A DNA stretch of 64,000 nucleotides from Planctomycetota bacterium (GTDB taxonomy: Bacteria > Planctomycetota > JAJSAM01 > JAJVHW01), in assembly GCA_024280885.1 (NCBI GenBank), contig JAJRPF010000020.1:169163-233162 (forward strand). Reading direction: 5' to 3'. A program made the position numbers and the translations under genes. Below are positions 38,488 to 46,600 of this stretch, one piece after another (position 1 is the first letter of the stretch; every line of letters starts with the position of its first letter). The notes under the pieces were generated by a model that ran no database searches, was not told where the DNA came from, and was given only the letters and a program-made list of their open reading frames with translations.

Positions 38488-38533
38488 GTGACGCACGTAA
38501 CAACCTTGCAATTGTCCCATAGTCTGGTACATT
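38488..38533 (+). promoter_or_regulatory. GntR-gene promoter with an adjacent degenerate Crp/Fnr-type site
   Basis: TTGCAA (38506-38511) and TACATT (38528-38533), 16 bp apart, make a plausible promoter whose start falls on or next to the ATG at 38540, implying a leaderless mRNA. GTGACGCACGTAAC (38488-38501) is one mismatch from GTGAC-N4-GTCAC and lies between the divergent Crp/Fnr and GntR genes. Confidence 0.4.
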
Positions 38534-38539
38534 GAGTCC

Positions 38540-38983
38540 ATGCTCACGGTGCGACTCGACTCTGCGGTGCCACTGACCGACCAACTGGTAGCCGGGCTGC
38601 GGGGTGCGATCGCGCGCTGCGAAGTGGCGCCCGGCGGGCGACTCCCGACCGTGCGTCAACTCGCGGCAGATCTGGGCATTCACATGAACACGGTGGCCCG
38701 GGCGTACAGGACGCTCGAAGGGCAGGGATTGGTCACGACGGTGCGCGGGCGCGGGACGGTCGTTGCCGCGAATACAGAGCGGCCGGGTCCGCGTACTGAG
38801 GGCGCCGAGGTGGCCTCGCGCGTCGCCGGGGCGCTGGCCGATGCACGCCTTGCCGGATTGACGCGTGCGAACGTGGAGCGACTCGTCGAGGACGCACTCG
38901 ACGTGCTCTGGCCTGGCACTCCCTCCGCGGCTCTGTCGCGAGCGCACACTGGCCGCAAAGGCCGCAAGGAGACGGGACGATGA
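38540..38983 (+). CDS. GntR-family regulator, YtrA subfamily
   Basis: A 147-aa protein with an N-terminal winged HTH (about 10-78: PLTDQLVAGLRGAIARCEVAPGGRLP, GIHMNTVARAYRTLEGQG, VRGRGTVV) and only a short helical tail. That size and the absence of an effector domain define YtrA-type regulators, which usually control an adjacent membrane-protein operon. It overlaps the next gene by ATGA. No ribosome-binding site precedes the ATG, in line with a leaderless start. Confidence 0.88.
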   Translation: MLTVRLDSAVPLTDQLVAGLRGAIARCEVAPGGRLPTVRQLAADLGIHMNTVARAYRTLEGQGLVTTVRGRGTVVAANTERPGPRTEGAEVASRVAGALADARLAGLTRANVERLVEDALDVLWPGTPSAALSRAHTGRKGRKETGR

Positions 38984-39819
38984 TGCTCTGGTTCGATCGG
39001 TTGTACCCACCACTCATGCTTCTCTTTCCGGCGCTGATCTCGCTCTTCGCGCGGTCCAATTCCACGTCCTCTCCCAAGCCTGACCGAACCCGGCGCCTCA
39101 CGCGCGCACTCTGGGCGGCGACGCTCGTGGCGCTCGCCATTCACGTGGGGACCCAGGCCGTGTACGAGGTGGCTGGCTATCCGGGTGCCGCGGTGCACCG
39201 GATCTGGGTCATCCTCTTTCCCATGTCTGGCTTCTTCGTGCTGTGGTTTGGTGTCGCGGCGCGCATGCTCGCCGCGCGCGATCCGGGGTGGCTGAACACG
39301 AACGACTCCGCACGCACGACACGCAGCGCCTCTCTCGTTCCGCGCAACCTGGAGAACCCGTCTCCGAAGGCGTTGCTCGTCGTCGGCTGGCTGCTCTACG
39401 TCGCGGGGCTTGGCGCTGGCGCGTATGCGACCTCGGTGTCCACGCAGGCGCTCATCGTGCTCCCGGGTCTCCTCATGTGGCCGGGCTTCGTGTGGGGTGT
39501 GCGCGCCATGCACAACGAGGGAGAGCCACGCGACGCGGCCGGTTCGCCGGAACTCGCGGTCCAGTACGCAGCGCTTCGGCGGTGGAAGGCGAGCGGGTTC
39601 CTCGTGTGTGGGATGGCCGGCAGCATGGTCTTCGCCGCGACCGGTCTCCTCGTCGCGTTGCGACCAGAGAGCGCGGGCTACCTCGGCGGACTCGGCGGCG
39701 CCGCCGTCGGCGTCCTCGGCGGAGCGTTCGGGACGGTCGCGAGTATCCGGCGCGCGCGCATCCTCTCGCGCCTCGCGGAACTCGAGGAGGCCGGCTCCTC
39801 AAGAGCCGCACCGGCCTGA
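38980..39819 (+). CDS. Integral membrane protein coupled to the GntR regulator
   Basis: A 279-aa protein with about seven hydrophobic segments. The first helix is LYPPLMLLFPALISLFA. A cytoplasmic loop DPGWLNTNDSARTTRSAS and a Gly-rich last helix (YLGGLGGAAVGVLGGAFG) are visible. It resembles the DUF1648/SdpI-like proteins that sit next to YtrA regulators, but I cannot name the family with confidence. It is likely the regulated partner of the preceding gene. Confidence 0.6.
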   Translation: MMLWFDRLYPPLMLLFPALISLFARSNSTSSPKPDRTRRLTRALWAATLVALAIHVGTQAVYEVAGYPGAAVHRIWVILFPMSGFFVLWFGVAARMLAARDPGWLNTNDSARTTRSASLVPRNLENPSPKALLVVGWLLYVAGLGAGAYATSVSTQALIVLPGLLMWPGFVWGVRAMHNEGEPRDAAGSPELAVQYAALRRWKASGFLVCGMAGSMVFAATGLLVALRPESAGYLGGLGGAAVGVLGGAFGTVASIRRARILSRLAELEEAGSSRAAPA

Positions 39820-39966
39820 ACGACGGCGGCGGGACGGAACCGGCTTACCGCAGAAATCGCAGGCAAGCGCGTTGCCATCCTCTTCTCTGGCGGCAACATC
39901 GACGAGGCGGTGGTGCGCCGCGTCGTGAACGGGGAGGTGAGCGACCCCGAGAGCGAGGCATTCTGA
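39820..39966 (+). pseudogene. C-terminal remnant of a PLP-dependent threonine/serine dehydratase
   Basis: Immediately after the membrane-protein stop, the same frame continues for 48 codons and contains GKRVAILFSGGNIDEAVV. This is the characteristic end of threonine dehydratases and serine racemases (GKRVxxxxSGGNxD). No start codon, PLP lysine or upstream catalytic part is present, so this is a relic. The break point probably lies at the membrane-protein 3' end. Confidence 0.65.
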
Positions 39967-39969
39967 GCG

Positions 39970-40104
39970 TCACTCTCCGAGCGTGTGCTGCGCGGCGAGC
40001 CCCAGCCATCCGAGCGCGAGATTGACTTCGAATACGCGTCGCCAGTTCGCGCTGTACTCAGGATGAAGGCGGGCCGGGCGGCGGGGAAGGGCGTGCTCGG
40101 TCAA
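39970..40104 (-). CDS. Possible tiny ORF coupled to the uracil-DNA glycosylase gene
   Basis: A TTG overlaps the upstream TGA stop (TTGA), giving a 44-aa peptide ending NWRRVFEVNLALGWLGLAAQ plus six residues. The amphipathic, hydrophobic end is not obviously random. No family is recognised, and a non-coding explanation is equally good. Confidence 0.25.
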   Translation of the reverse strand: MTEHALPRRPARLHPEYSANWRRVFEVNLALGWLGLAAQHTLGE

Positions 40105-40808
40105 CGGCGTTCTCGCACTTGCGCACCGCTCGACTCTGGCGCTCTGAGTTGCGCGCGCAGTCGTTCCGCGAACTGCGCCTTGAAGGGGCTGAGGGGGGAT
40201 GGGTGGGGGATGCACGCGAGTTGAAGCGTGCGTCCGCCGATCTTCACGTCGAGCGTGATGTCGAAGCGGTGCTCGCGGTCGCTCCACGTCGCCTTCACTT
40301 CGCCTGGCGCTGCGTACGGCGCGAACCAGAGAAACGCATTCTGGCCGAGCGCGGCGATGCGCGTTCCGGTCCAGATCGTGCCGAGAAGGCGCTCGACGTA
40401 GGGCCGGAAGCGATCCACTGTTGCTCGGTTGTAGGCGCGGTTCCCGACGGGGCGGTACGGAACCATATTCGTAAGAAAGACGTGGTCGAGCGCTGCTTCG
40501 AAACGGCGCTCGGTCTTTGCGATCGGTCCGACGAGCGCCTCGTGCACGACGCGTCGCAAGCGGCGCCCGCCCGCGCCGAAGAGGGGTTGTCCGGCGTGGA
40601 CTTCCTCGCGCCCGAGCTCGCGTCCGAAGCAGCAGACCGGGGCGTCGAGGGCTCCCGCCGAGACGATCGGATCTGCCGGATCGCGACCGGCCGTAGCGTA
40701 CGTCTTGAGGCAGACGTCGAACGGAGCGCGGCGCGCCTCAGTCTGGACATCGACGGAGAGCGCCGCGAGCGCCGTCAGCGCGTCAGAACTTGATGAAGCG
40801 TTGCGCAT
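40101..40808 (-). CDS. Uracil-DNA glycosylase superfamily protein
   Basis: A 235-aa protein with the UDG-fold motifs: GREEVHAGQPLFGAGGRRLRR (in part) for the water-activating loop, VFLTNMVPYRPVGNRAYN matching the usual NxVkxrPpxNR, and PHPSPLS for the DNA-intercalation loop. The four Fe-S cysteines of family 4 are not evident, so the subfamily is uncertain. It would excise uracil or related lesions. Its start overlaps the upstream lipoprotein gene by 26 bp. Confidence 0.8.
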   Translation of the reverse strand: MRNASSSSDALTALAALSVDVQTEARRAPFDVCLKTYATAGRDPADPIVSAGALDAPVCCFGRELGREEVHAGQPLFGAGGRRLRRVVHEALVGPIAKTERRFEAALDHVFLTNMVPYRPVGNRAYNRATVDRFRPYVERLLGTIWTGTRIAALGQNAFLWFAPYAAPGEVKATWSDREHRFDITLDVKIGGRTLQLACIPHPSPLSPFKAQFAERLRAQLRAPESSGAQVRERR

Positions 40809-41460
40809 CGTCGCCGTTCGTGAGCGTCTTCTTCTCGAGCAACGTGACGCTGCCGTCGGGGTAGACGATGCCGCGCGCCCAGATCAACTTGTAGGGCGAC
40901 TTGTACTTCAAGTCGGGATGCGTCCACGGAGCGACGAGAAGCACGCGCTGCATCTCGAACCCGCCGCCCGTCGGGATGCCCGGCGGGTCGAATTCGATGC
41001 CCCAGGCCTCGGCGTCGGTGAGCGAGTAGCGACCGTTGCCGCCCATGCCGACGATCGTCGGGTCGGGATCCACCGGTGTGCCGTCGATCGGCAGTCCCGG
41101 TGTGTGCAGCAGACGAGCGAGGTGCCCGAAGCGACGCGCTGACGGCGGCGACTCCAGCGGGTGGCAGAACGGCACGAGCTCCTGGAGATCCGACGCACGC
41201 ACGCCGTCGCCGCCCTCCTTTGGCGCGATCGAGCCGACCTTCTGGCGCGCCGGTCCCGTGCCGCGCGTCCACCATTGGATCTGATACTGCGGCAGGAGTG
41301 CCGGATGGCGCTCCGTCTTGCCGCGGGTCCAATCTCCGCCGCCGTCGAACCTCTCCGCCATGCTGCGTCCGGGAGGGCCGGATTGGCAGCCCGGGAGCAC
41401 GGCGAGCGCGAAGACGAGCAGCATCGAACCGATGATCCACCGCTGGAATGTTGTGCGCAT
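40783..41460 (-). CDS. Lipoprotein of unknown function
   Basis: A 225-aa protein with a type II signal peptide (MRTTFQRWIIGSMLLVF...LPGCQSG; lipobox LPGC, Cys near residue 25). The mature part is rich in Pro, Gly and Trp (YQIQWWTRGTG, THPDLKYKSPYKLIWARGIV). I do not recognise the family. It starts 13 nt after hemG and may be the last gene of the hemE-N-G transcript. Confidence 0.7.
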   Translation of the reverse strand: MRTTFQRWIIGSMLLVFALAVLPGCQSGPPGRSMAERFDGGGDWTRGKTERHPALLPQYQIQWWTRGTGPARQKVGSIAPKEGGDGVRASDLQELVPFCHPLESPPSARRFGHLARLLHTPGLPIDGTPVDPDPTIVGMGGNGRYSLTDAEAWGIEFDPPGIPTGGGFEMQRVLLVAPWTHPDLKYKSPYKLIWARGIVYPDGSVTLLEKKTLTNGDDAQRFIKF

Positions 41461-41473
41461 GACGTCACTCTTC

Positions 41474-42847
41474 TCAGACGGCGGCGGTCTGTGCAATCTT
41501 CCGAGCGGCGTCCGCGCCCTCGCGAGCACAATTCGGCATCGCAATTCCGCCACGCCAGTTGCCGAGCAGGGTGACTCCCGGGAGCCCCTGCATGGCCGTC
41601 TCGATTCTTGTCAGTCGGTCCTTGTGCCCAACGACGTACTGCGGGATCGCGCGTGGCCAGCGCGTGACGCGTGTGAGGGCGGGCTTCCACGAGCCTCCGA
41701 GCGCCGTGCGAAGATCGGCCAGCACGTAGTCGAGGACATCTGCGTCCGCGAGAGTCGCTGCGCCGGGATCGAGTGCGCCCCCCGTGAAGATGGTGACCAG
41801 CGCGTGGCCGTGGGGTGCGCGCCCCGTGAAGAGCACCGATGAGAAGAGCGCGCCCAGGATGCGGAGGCCCTCGTCACGCGGGACGAGGAAGCCGAATGCC
41901 TCGGGGAGCGCGCCCGCGTCCTCGTTCCGGACACCGACGTGGACGACGTTCATCGGGGCGTACTCGATCGCTGCGAGCTCCGTCGCAACTGCGGGCGCGT
42001 GCTCTTGGACCAGTCTCGCGATGACTCCGGCGGGTGTCGCGAGCACGACGTGTTGCGTGTCGAGCGGCGGGCGGCCGTCGTCGGTGTGGATGCGCCAGCG
42101 CGTGTCGCCTGAGTCGCCGATGCGTTCAAGCCGAGTGGCGCGGCAGCCTCCGCGGTACGCGTCCGTCAGCGTCGCGGCGATGGCACGCGGCAACGCCTGG
42201 AGACCGTCCGTGAACGTCTGGAGACGGCCGCGCTGCGGTGGTCCGCTGCCCTTGATCGCGGCGCGGACGAGGGAGCCGTGCTCGCGTTCGAGGGCGATCA
42301 TCGCGGGGAAGGCGCTCTCGGCCCCGAGTTGCTCCGGGTCGCCCGCGTAGATCCCGCTGACGACGGGCGTGAGCAGTTTCAGCCGCGCCATCCGTCCGAG
42401 GCGACGGTCGCAGAATTGCGCGAGCGTCTCCTCGGGGGCGTCGGGGCGCGACGCGCGTCGGAACGGCTCGGTCATCAGCCGCAGTCGCGCGCCGAGGGGC
42501 AGGATCGACGACGTGAGGAACGACGGTGGCGACGCGGGCACGGGCTGCACGCGACCGTCGCGGAAGAGGTAGCGCGTCTTGCCTGCCGTCTCGCCCGCCG
42601 GGACGAGTTCGCCTTCCAATCCGACCGCGCGCACGAGTGACATCAGGTCCGCGGCTCCGTCGCCGAACGAGTTCGGCCCGAGGTCGAGCCTCCAGCGACC
42701 GGCGGCGTCGTCCACGATCGCCGTGCGCAGGTTGCCGCCGGGCTCGTCGCCCGCGTCGAGGAGCGTAACGACGGCGCCGGAGCGCTGCGCCTCGAGCGCG
42801 CACGCGAGCCCGGTCAGCCCGCCTCCGATGACCACGATGTCCGGCAT
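41474..42847 (-). CDS. hemG: Protoporphyrinogen oxidase, FAD-dependent (HemY type)
   Basis: A 457-aa flavoprotein oxidising protoporphyrinogen IX to protoporphyrin IX. The FAD motif is VVIGGGLTGLACALEAQRSG (residues 4-23), followed by DAGDEPGGNLRT. The GPNSF segment and the C-terminal RWPRAIPQYVVGHKDRL and GNWRGGIAMPNC are typical of the family, the last closing the FAD site. Oxygen is the usual electron acceptor, while the preceding HemN works without oxygen. It lies 12 nt after hemN. Confidence 0.92.
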   Translation of the reverse strand: MPDIVVIGGGLTGLACALEAQRSGAVVTLLDAGDEPGGNLRTAIVDDAAGRWRLDLGPNSFGDGAADLMSLVRAVGLEGELVPAGETAGKTRYLFRDGRVQPVPASPPSFLTSSILPLGARLRLMTEPFRRASRPDAPEETLAQFCDRRLGRMARLKLLTPVVSGIYAGDPEQLGAESAFPAMIALEREHGSLVRAAIKGSGPPQRGRLQTFTDGLQALPRAIAATLTDAYRGGCRATRLERIGDSGDTRWRIHTDDGRPPLDTQHVVLATPAGVIARLVQEHAPAVATELAAIEYAPMNVVHVGVRNEDAGALPEAFGFLVPRDEGLRILGALFSSVLFTGRAPHGHALVTIFTGGALDPGAATLADADVLDYVLADLRTALGGSWKPALTRVTRWPRAIPQYVVGHKDRLTRIETAMQGLPGVTLLGNWRGGIAMPNCAREGADAARKIAQTAAV

Positions 42848-42859
42848 GGCTGCGTGCTC

Positions 42860-44269
42860 TCAGATCGTGCGACTGCAGACGGGCTTGTCCGACGGCGACC
42901 CGAGATGGGCGTCGAAGGGCATGCACACGTTGCGGACGAAGAGCCGACCGCGCGAGGTCAATTCGAACCCGCCGCGGCCGTCGGTGACGAGCATGCCGTC
43001 GGCCTCGAGTGCGGGGAATCCGGCGCTGACATCCGCGAAGTACTCCCGTGCGTCGATCCCCGCGCGTGCGCTCACCACGTCGGCGTCGAAGCGATAGCGG
43101 CACATGATGTCCTGGATCACATCGCGCCGGATGCGGTCGTCGTCGGTGAGCCACATGCCGCGCGTGACGGCGTGACGACCCGCGTCGATGCGCTCCGACC
43201 ACGCGGGGAGTTCCTTCACGCTTTGGGCGAAGGCATCGTCGAACGACGCGATCGAGGTGACGCCCATCCCGACGAGATCCGTCCCGGCCTTCGTCGTGAA
43301 CCCCTGGAAGTTGCGCCACAGCGCGCCGGTCTTGAGCGCCTGCGCGAGTTCGTTGTCGGGTTTCGCGAAGTGGTCCATCCCGATGAACTCGTAGCCTTCG
43401 GCCGTCATCTGCTCCACGAGTCGCGTGAAGATCTCGAACTTCTCAGCGCCGCGCGGGATCGTCTCGTCGCGGAACTTCGTCTGCGCCGGCTTGAGCCACG
43501 GGACGTGGGCGTAGCTGAACGCACTGATGCGGTCAGGCGAGAGGGTCTTCACGAGTGCGATCGTCTCGTCGAAGCTGTCGGCGGTCTGCAGCGGCAGGCC
43601 GTAGACGAGATCCACGTTGATCGACTCGATGCCGTCCTCGCGGCACCATGCGATCAGGTCGCGTGTCATCTCGTAGGGCTGGACGCGGTGGATCTCCTCC
43701 TGCACCTTCGGGTCGAAGTCCTGCACGCCCATCGAGATCCGGTTGAAGCCTGCGCGCGCGATCGCGGCAACGTGTTCGCGGGTGGTGACGCGCGGGTCCA
43801 CCTCGATGCCGACCTCGGCGTTGGCCGCGAGCGGGAAGAGCCGCGCGATCGTTGCCATCAGGCGTTCGATCTGGTCCGGCGCGAGGTACGTCGGTGTGCC
43901 GCCGCCCCATGCGACCTGCACGGTCTGACGGTCGGCTGCGTTGGCGAACCGCGCCGTGCGCTCCATCTCCGCGATGAGACGCTCGACGTATTGCGCCGCG
44001 AGTTCCCGACGCTTCGTGATCACGACGTTGCAGCCGCAGTAGACGCACAACGACTCACAGAAGGGGAGGTGGATGTAGACGGAGAGCGGTCGGGCAGACG
44101 CGGCACTCTTACTCAGTGCGCGCTCGAAATCGTCCTCGTCGAAGTCGCCCCAGACGGGTGCCGTCGGGTAGCTCGTGTAGCGCGGACCCGGCACGTCGTA
44201 CTTCGACATGATGTCGGTGGGGATCGCGCGCATCGCACGCGGGTCGAAGGTCGGCGGAGCGTTGCTCAT
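42860..44269 (-). CDS. hemN: Oxygen-independent coproporphyrinogen III oxidase
   Basis: A 469-aa radical-SAM enzyme decarboxylating coproporphyrinogen III. The cluster motif is PFCESLCVYCGCN (CxxxCxxCxC, about residues 64-73). GGGTPTYL, the Glu-rich EVDPRVTT and QDFDPKVQEEIHRVQP follow, and the C-terminal HemN domain includes MGVTSIASF and RDVIQDIMCRYR. Length and N-terminus (KYDVPGPRYTSYPTA) mark true HemN, not the HemW relative. The ATG overlaps the hemE stop. Confidence 0.95.
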   Translation of the reverse strand: MSNAPPTFDPRAMRAIPTDIMSKYDVPGPRYTSYPTAPVWGDFDEDDFERALSKSAASARPLSVYIHLPFCESLCVYCGCNVVITKRRELAAQYVERLIAEMERTARFANAADRQTVQVAWGGGTPTYLAPDQIERLMATIARLFPLAANAEVGIEVDPRVTTREHVAAIARAGFNRISMGVQDFDPKVQEEIHRVQPYEMTRDLIAWCREDGIESINVDLVYGLPLQTADSFDETIALVKTLSPDRISAFSYAHVPWLKPAQTKFRDETIPRGAEKFEIFTRLVEQMTAEGYEFIGMDHFAKPDNELAQALKTGALWRNFQGFTTKAGTDLVGMGVTSIASFDDAFAQSVKELPAWSERIDAGRHAVTRGMWLTDDDRIRRDVIQDIMCRYRFDADVVSARAGIDAREYFADVSAGFPALEADGMLVTDGRGGFELTSRGRLFVRNVCMPFDAHLGSPSDKPVCSRTI

Positions 44270-45300
44270 CGTCCCTGCACCTCGTTCACGAAAGCCGCCA
44301 CGTTCTCGGGCGGTGTACCCACGATGACGCCGTGGCCGAGGTTGGCGACGACGCCGTCTTGACCCTCGACGCTGTCCAGCATGGCACGCGTCACGGCGCG
44401 CACGATCTCGGGCGTGCTGTGCAGGCACGTCGGATCGAGATTGCCCTGCACGGGCGCCCCGCCGAGGCGGCGCTTGATCTCGTCGAGCGGCAGGCGCCAA
44501 TCGACGCTGTACGCATCGGCGCCGGTCGCGAGCATCAGGTCCAGTCGATCGCATGTGCCCTTCGCGTAAAGGACGAGCGGCGGGCATTCGGCGCCGAGCG
44601 TTGCTCGCACCCCGTCGAAGATGCGGCGGATGGACGGGACGCCGAATTCGGCCCAATCTGCGCGCGACAGCATGCCCGCCCATGTGTCGAAGACCTGGAG
44701 CGCACCGGCACCCGCACGTGCTTGCGCGACGAGGTAGGGGATTGTGGCCTCGGCGAGCACGTCGAGCAACGCCTTGAACGCTGTCGGATCGCGCCAGCGC
44801 AGGCCCATCACGTTGACGAGGCTCTTGGTGATGCGTCCTTCGACGGCGTACGCGGCGAGCGTGAAGGGGGCGCCGGAGAAGCCGATCGACGGGATGTGCG
44901 CGGGGAGCGCGGCGCTCATGAGTTGCAGCGTCTCCATGATCCATGGCGTGCCCACCTCCGGGTCGAAGGGGGCGAGTTGCGCGATGCGCGCCGCGTCGCG
45001 CACAGGCGCCGGACAGAGCGGCCCGCGCTCGTCGAATTCGACCGTGATCCCCATCGCTTCGAGCGGGATCAGGATGTCGCTGAAGACCACCGCACCGTCC
45101 ACGCCGAAGCGCTCGACAGGCTCAAGCGTCACCTCGGCGGCCAGTCTCGGATTGCGGCACATGTCCAGGAACGACACCTCGCGCCGGACCTTCTGGTACC
45201 CGGGGAGATAGCGACCGGCCTGCCGCATGAGCCAGACCGGGCGGCGGGGTGTCGGTTCACCGCGCAATGCGCGGACGAGAAGGGGGACGTCGTCGGTCAC
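44266..45300 (-). CDS. hemE: Uroporphyrinogen decarboxylase
   Basis: A 344-aa enzyme converting uroporphyrinogen III to coproporphyrinogen III. Signature 1 is PVWLMRQAGRYLPGYQ near the N-terminus. FSDILIPLEAMG carries the catalytic Asp, and IGFSGAPFTLAAY and VQGNLDPTCL follow. GTG start with TGGAGG upstream. First gene of the hemE-hemN-hemG operon, behind a Crp/Fnr-type promoter. Confidence 0.95.
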   Translation of the reverse strand: MTDDVPLLVRALRGEPTPRRPVWLMRQAGRYLPGYQKVRREVSFLDMCRNPRLAAEVTLEPVERFGVDGAVVFSDILIPLEAMGITVEFDERGPLCPAPVRDAARIAQLAPFDPEVGTPWIMETLQLMSAALPAHIPSIGFSGAPFTLAAYAVEGRITKSLVNVMGLRWRDPTAFKALLDVLAEATIPYLVAQARAGAGALQVFDTWAGMLSRADWAEFGVPSIRRIFDGVRATLGAECPPLVLYAKGTCDRLDLMLATGADAYSVDWRLPLDEIKRRLGGAPVQGNLDPTCLHSTPEIVRAVTRAMLDSVEGQDGVVANLGHGVIVGTPPENVAAFVNEVQGR

Positions 45301-45333
45301 GGGGCCTCCAGAAGGCGTGGGGTGTAGGTGGAG

Positions 45334-45395
45334 ATAGTACGTCCGACGCCCGCAGGCTCGCAGATCCGGCGCCGCGGGACGGTGACCCGAGTCAC
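45334..45395 (-). promoter_or_regulatory. Putative Crp/Fnr-controlled promoter of hemE-N-G
   Basis: GTGACCCGAGTCAC (45382-45395) is a perfect GTGAC-N4-GTCAC palindrome. On the minus strand a TACTAT -10 lies at 45339-45334. A start near 45327 puts the palindrome centre (45388.5) at about -61.5, the class I activator position. The leader is then about 27 nt, ending in TGGAGG. Confidence 0.55.
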
Positions 45396-45469
45396 TCTTT
45401 TGGGGCGGCGCTCATCGTGGCGCCCAGTGGGCGTGCAGCGTGCGGTCCGCGGAGCGCGCGCGGCGCTGG

Positions 45470-46600
45470 TCAGCCCGAGAGGACGCCGCGCTCGCGCAAG
45501 AACGCCAGTTCGGCGGGGAGGATGGTGTCGAGGGGTATCCCGTTCCAGTCGAGCCCGGCGATGCGGCAGCTTGGCGGAGGGCTGCCGCCGGATTCCGTGC
45601 GCTTCGCTTCGCTCGCCGTGTCCTCGGAGGCGCCGGAGCTCTGCAACAGGGCGGCGGTGAGGGATGCCGGGCGTCCGCGGGCGCCGCGGAGGTCGGAACC
45701 GCGGAGGTCGGTACCGTCGAAATCGACGCCATCGATGAGGGTCTGCCGCAGGTCCGCGAAACGCAGGTCAGCGTTGCAGAACGAGGCGTCGCGGAGATCC
45801 GCGCCACGCAGCGCGGCGCCGCGCAGGCACGCATTGCGGAGGTTCGCGGACTCGAGTCGGAACCCCTCGAGCTGCGCGTTCGTGAGGTCGGCGCCGAGCA
45901 GATTCTGTCCGGCGAGGTCGCGCGCGTCGAGGAGGCGGCGCAGGGCTGCGGAGTCGATGTCATGCGCGACGTAGCGCTCCTCGCGCCACGGATCGGCCCC
46001 GTTGTGATAGCCCGCCTTCCGCTCCCAGAACCCGAGTCGGTCGGTGTCGAGGAGCTCGATGCGACGCAGCCACTTCACCGACTTGTAGAAGTAGCGGCTG
46101 AGCGTGACGCTGCGGACTGGGCCGCCATGTTCGGGCGGGAGCGGTCCCCCGTCGAAGCCGTCAGCGATCAGGACATCGCGTCGAGCGTGCGTGAGCGGCA
46201 ACGTGGTGTCGTGGCCGCGGCCAGAGACAAAGCGTACGAAGCGGGCCTCGCGCTGTGGCTTCGCGCGCTTCAGAAGGAGCGCGAGGCGGACGCCCTCGAA
46301 GGTCGAGTCGGGACGCGACCAACGTGTCACGCAGTGGATCGTCCCCGTCTCCGCAACGTGTGGGAGGCTCGTCAGCTCGTCCCACGAGAGGGAGACCGGC
46401 GTCGCGACGAGTCCGTCGAGTTCGAGCCGCCACGTGGCGCTGTCGAAAGGCTCCGGGTCGCGCTCGCCGATGATCGGGAAGCGCTGCGTTCGCACCTGGT
46501 TGGGCGGCAACTCTGGCCGTCCCGTGTCCGCAGGTGTGTTCGTGCGACTCTCCCCTGGGGATGTGCGTCCCCCTGATGCTGGAGGTTTCACGCGGGTCAT
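45470..46600 (-). CDS. Sulfite-oxidase-like molybdopterin protein fused to pentapeptide repeats
   Basis: A 376-aa protein. Residues about 40-210 match the molybdopterin domain of sulfite oxidase/MsrP-like proteins. The Mo-ligand Cys90 is in TIHCVTRWSRPDSTFEGV, followed by PEHGGPVR, YFYKSVKWLRRIEL and GFWERKAGYHNGADPW. Residues about 232-308 are pentapeptide repeats (ADLTN, ANLRN, ADLRD, SDLRG). No signal peptide is evident. The substrate is unknown, and the repeat helix may dock a partner. It overlaps the preceding hydrolase gene by ATGA. Confidence 0.85.
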   Translation of the reverse strand: MTRVKPPASGGRTSPGESRTNTPADTGRPELPPNQVRTQRFPIIGERDPEPFDSATWRLELDGLVATPVSLSWDELTSLPHVAETGTIHCVTRWSRPDSTFEGVRLALLLKRAKPQREARFVRFVSGRGHDTTLPLTHARRDVLIADGFDGGPLPPEHGGPVRSVTLSRYFYKSVKWLRRIELLDTDRLGFWERKAGYHNGADPWREERYVAHDIDSAALRRLLDARDLAGQNLLGADLTNAQLEGFRLESANLRNACLRGAALRGADLRDASFCNADLRFADLRQTLIDGVDFDGTDLRGSDLRGARGRPASLTAALLQSSGASEDTASEAKRTESGGSPPPSCRIAGLDWNGIPLDTILPAELAFLRERGVLSG

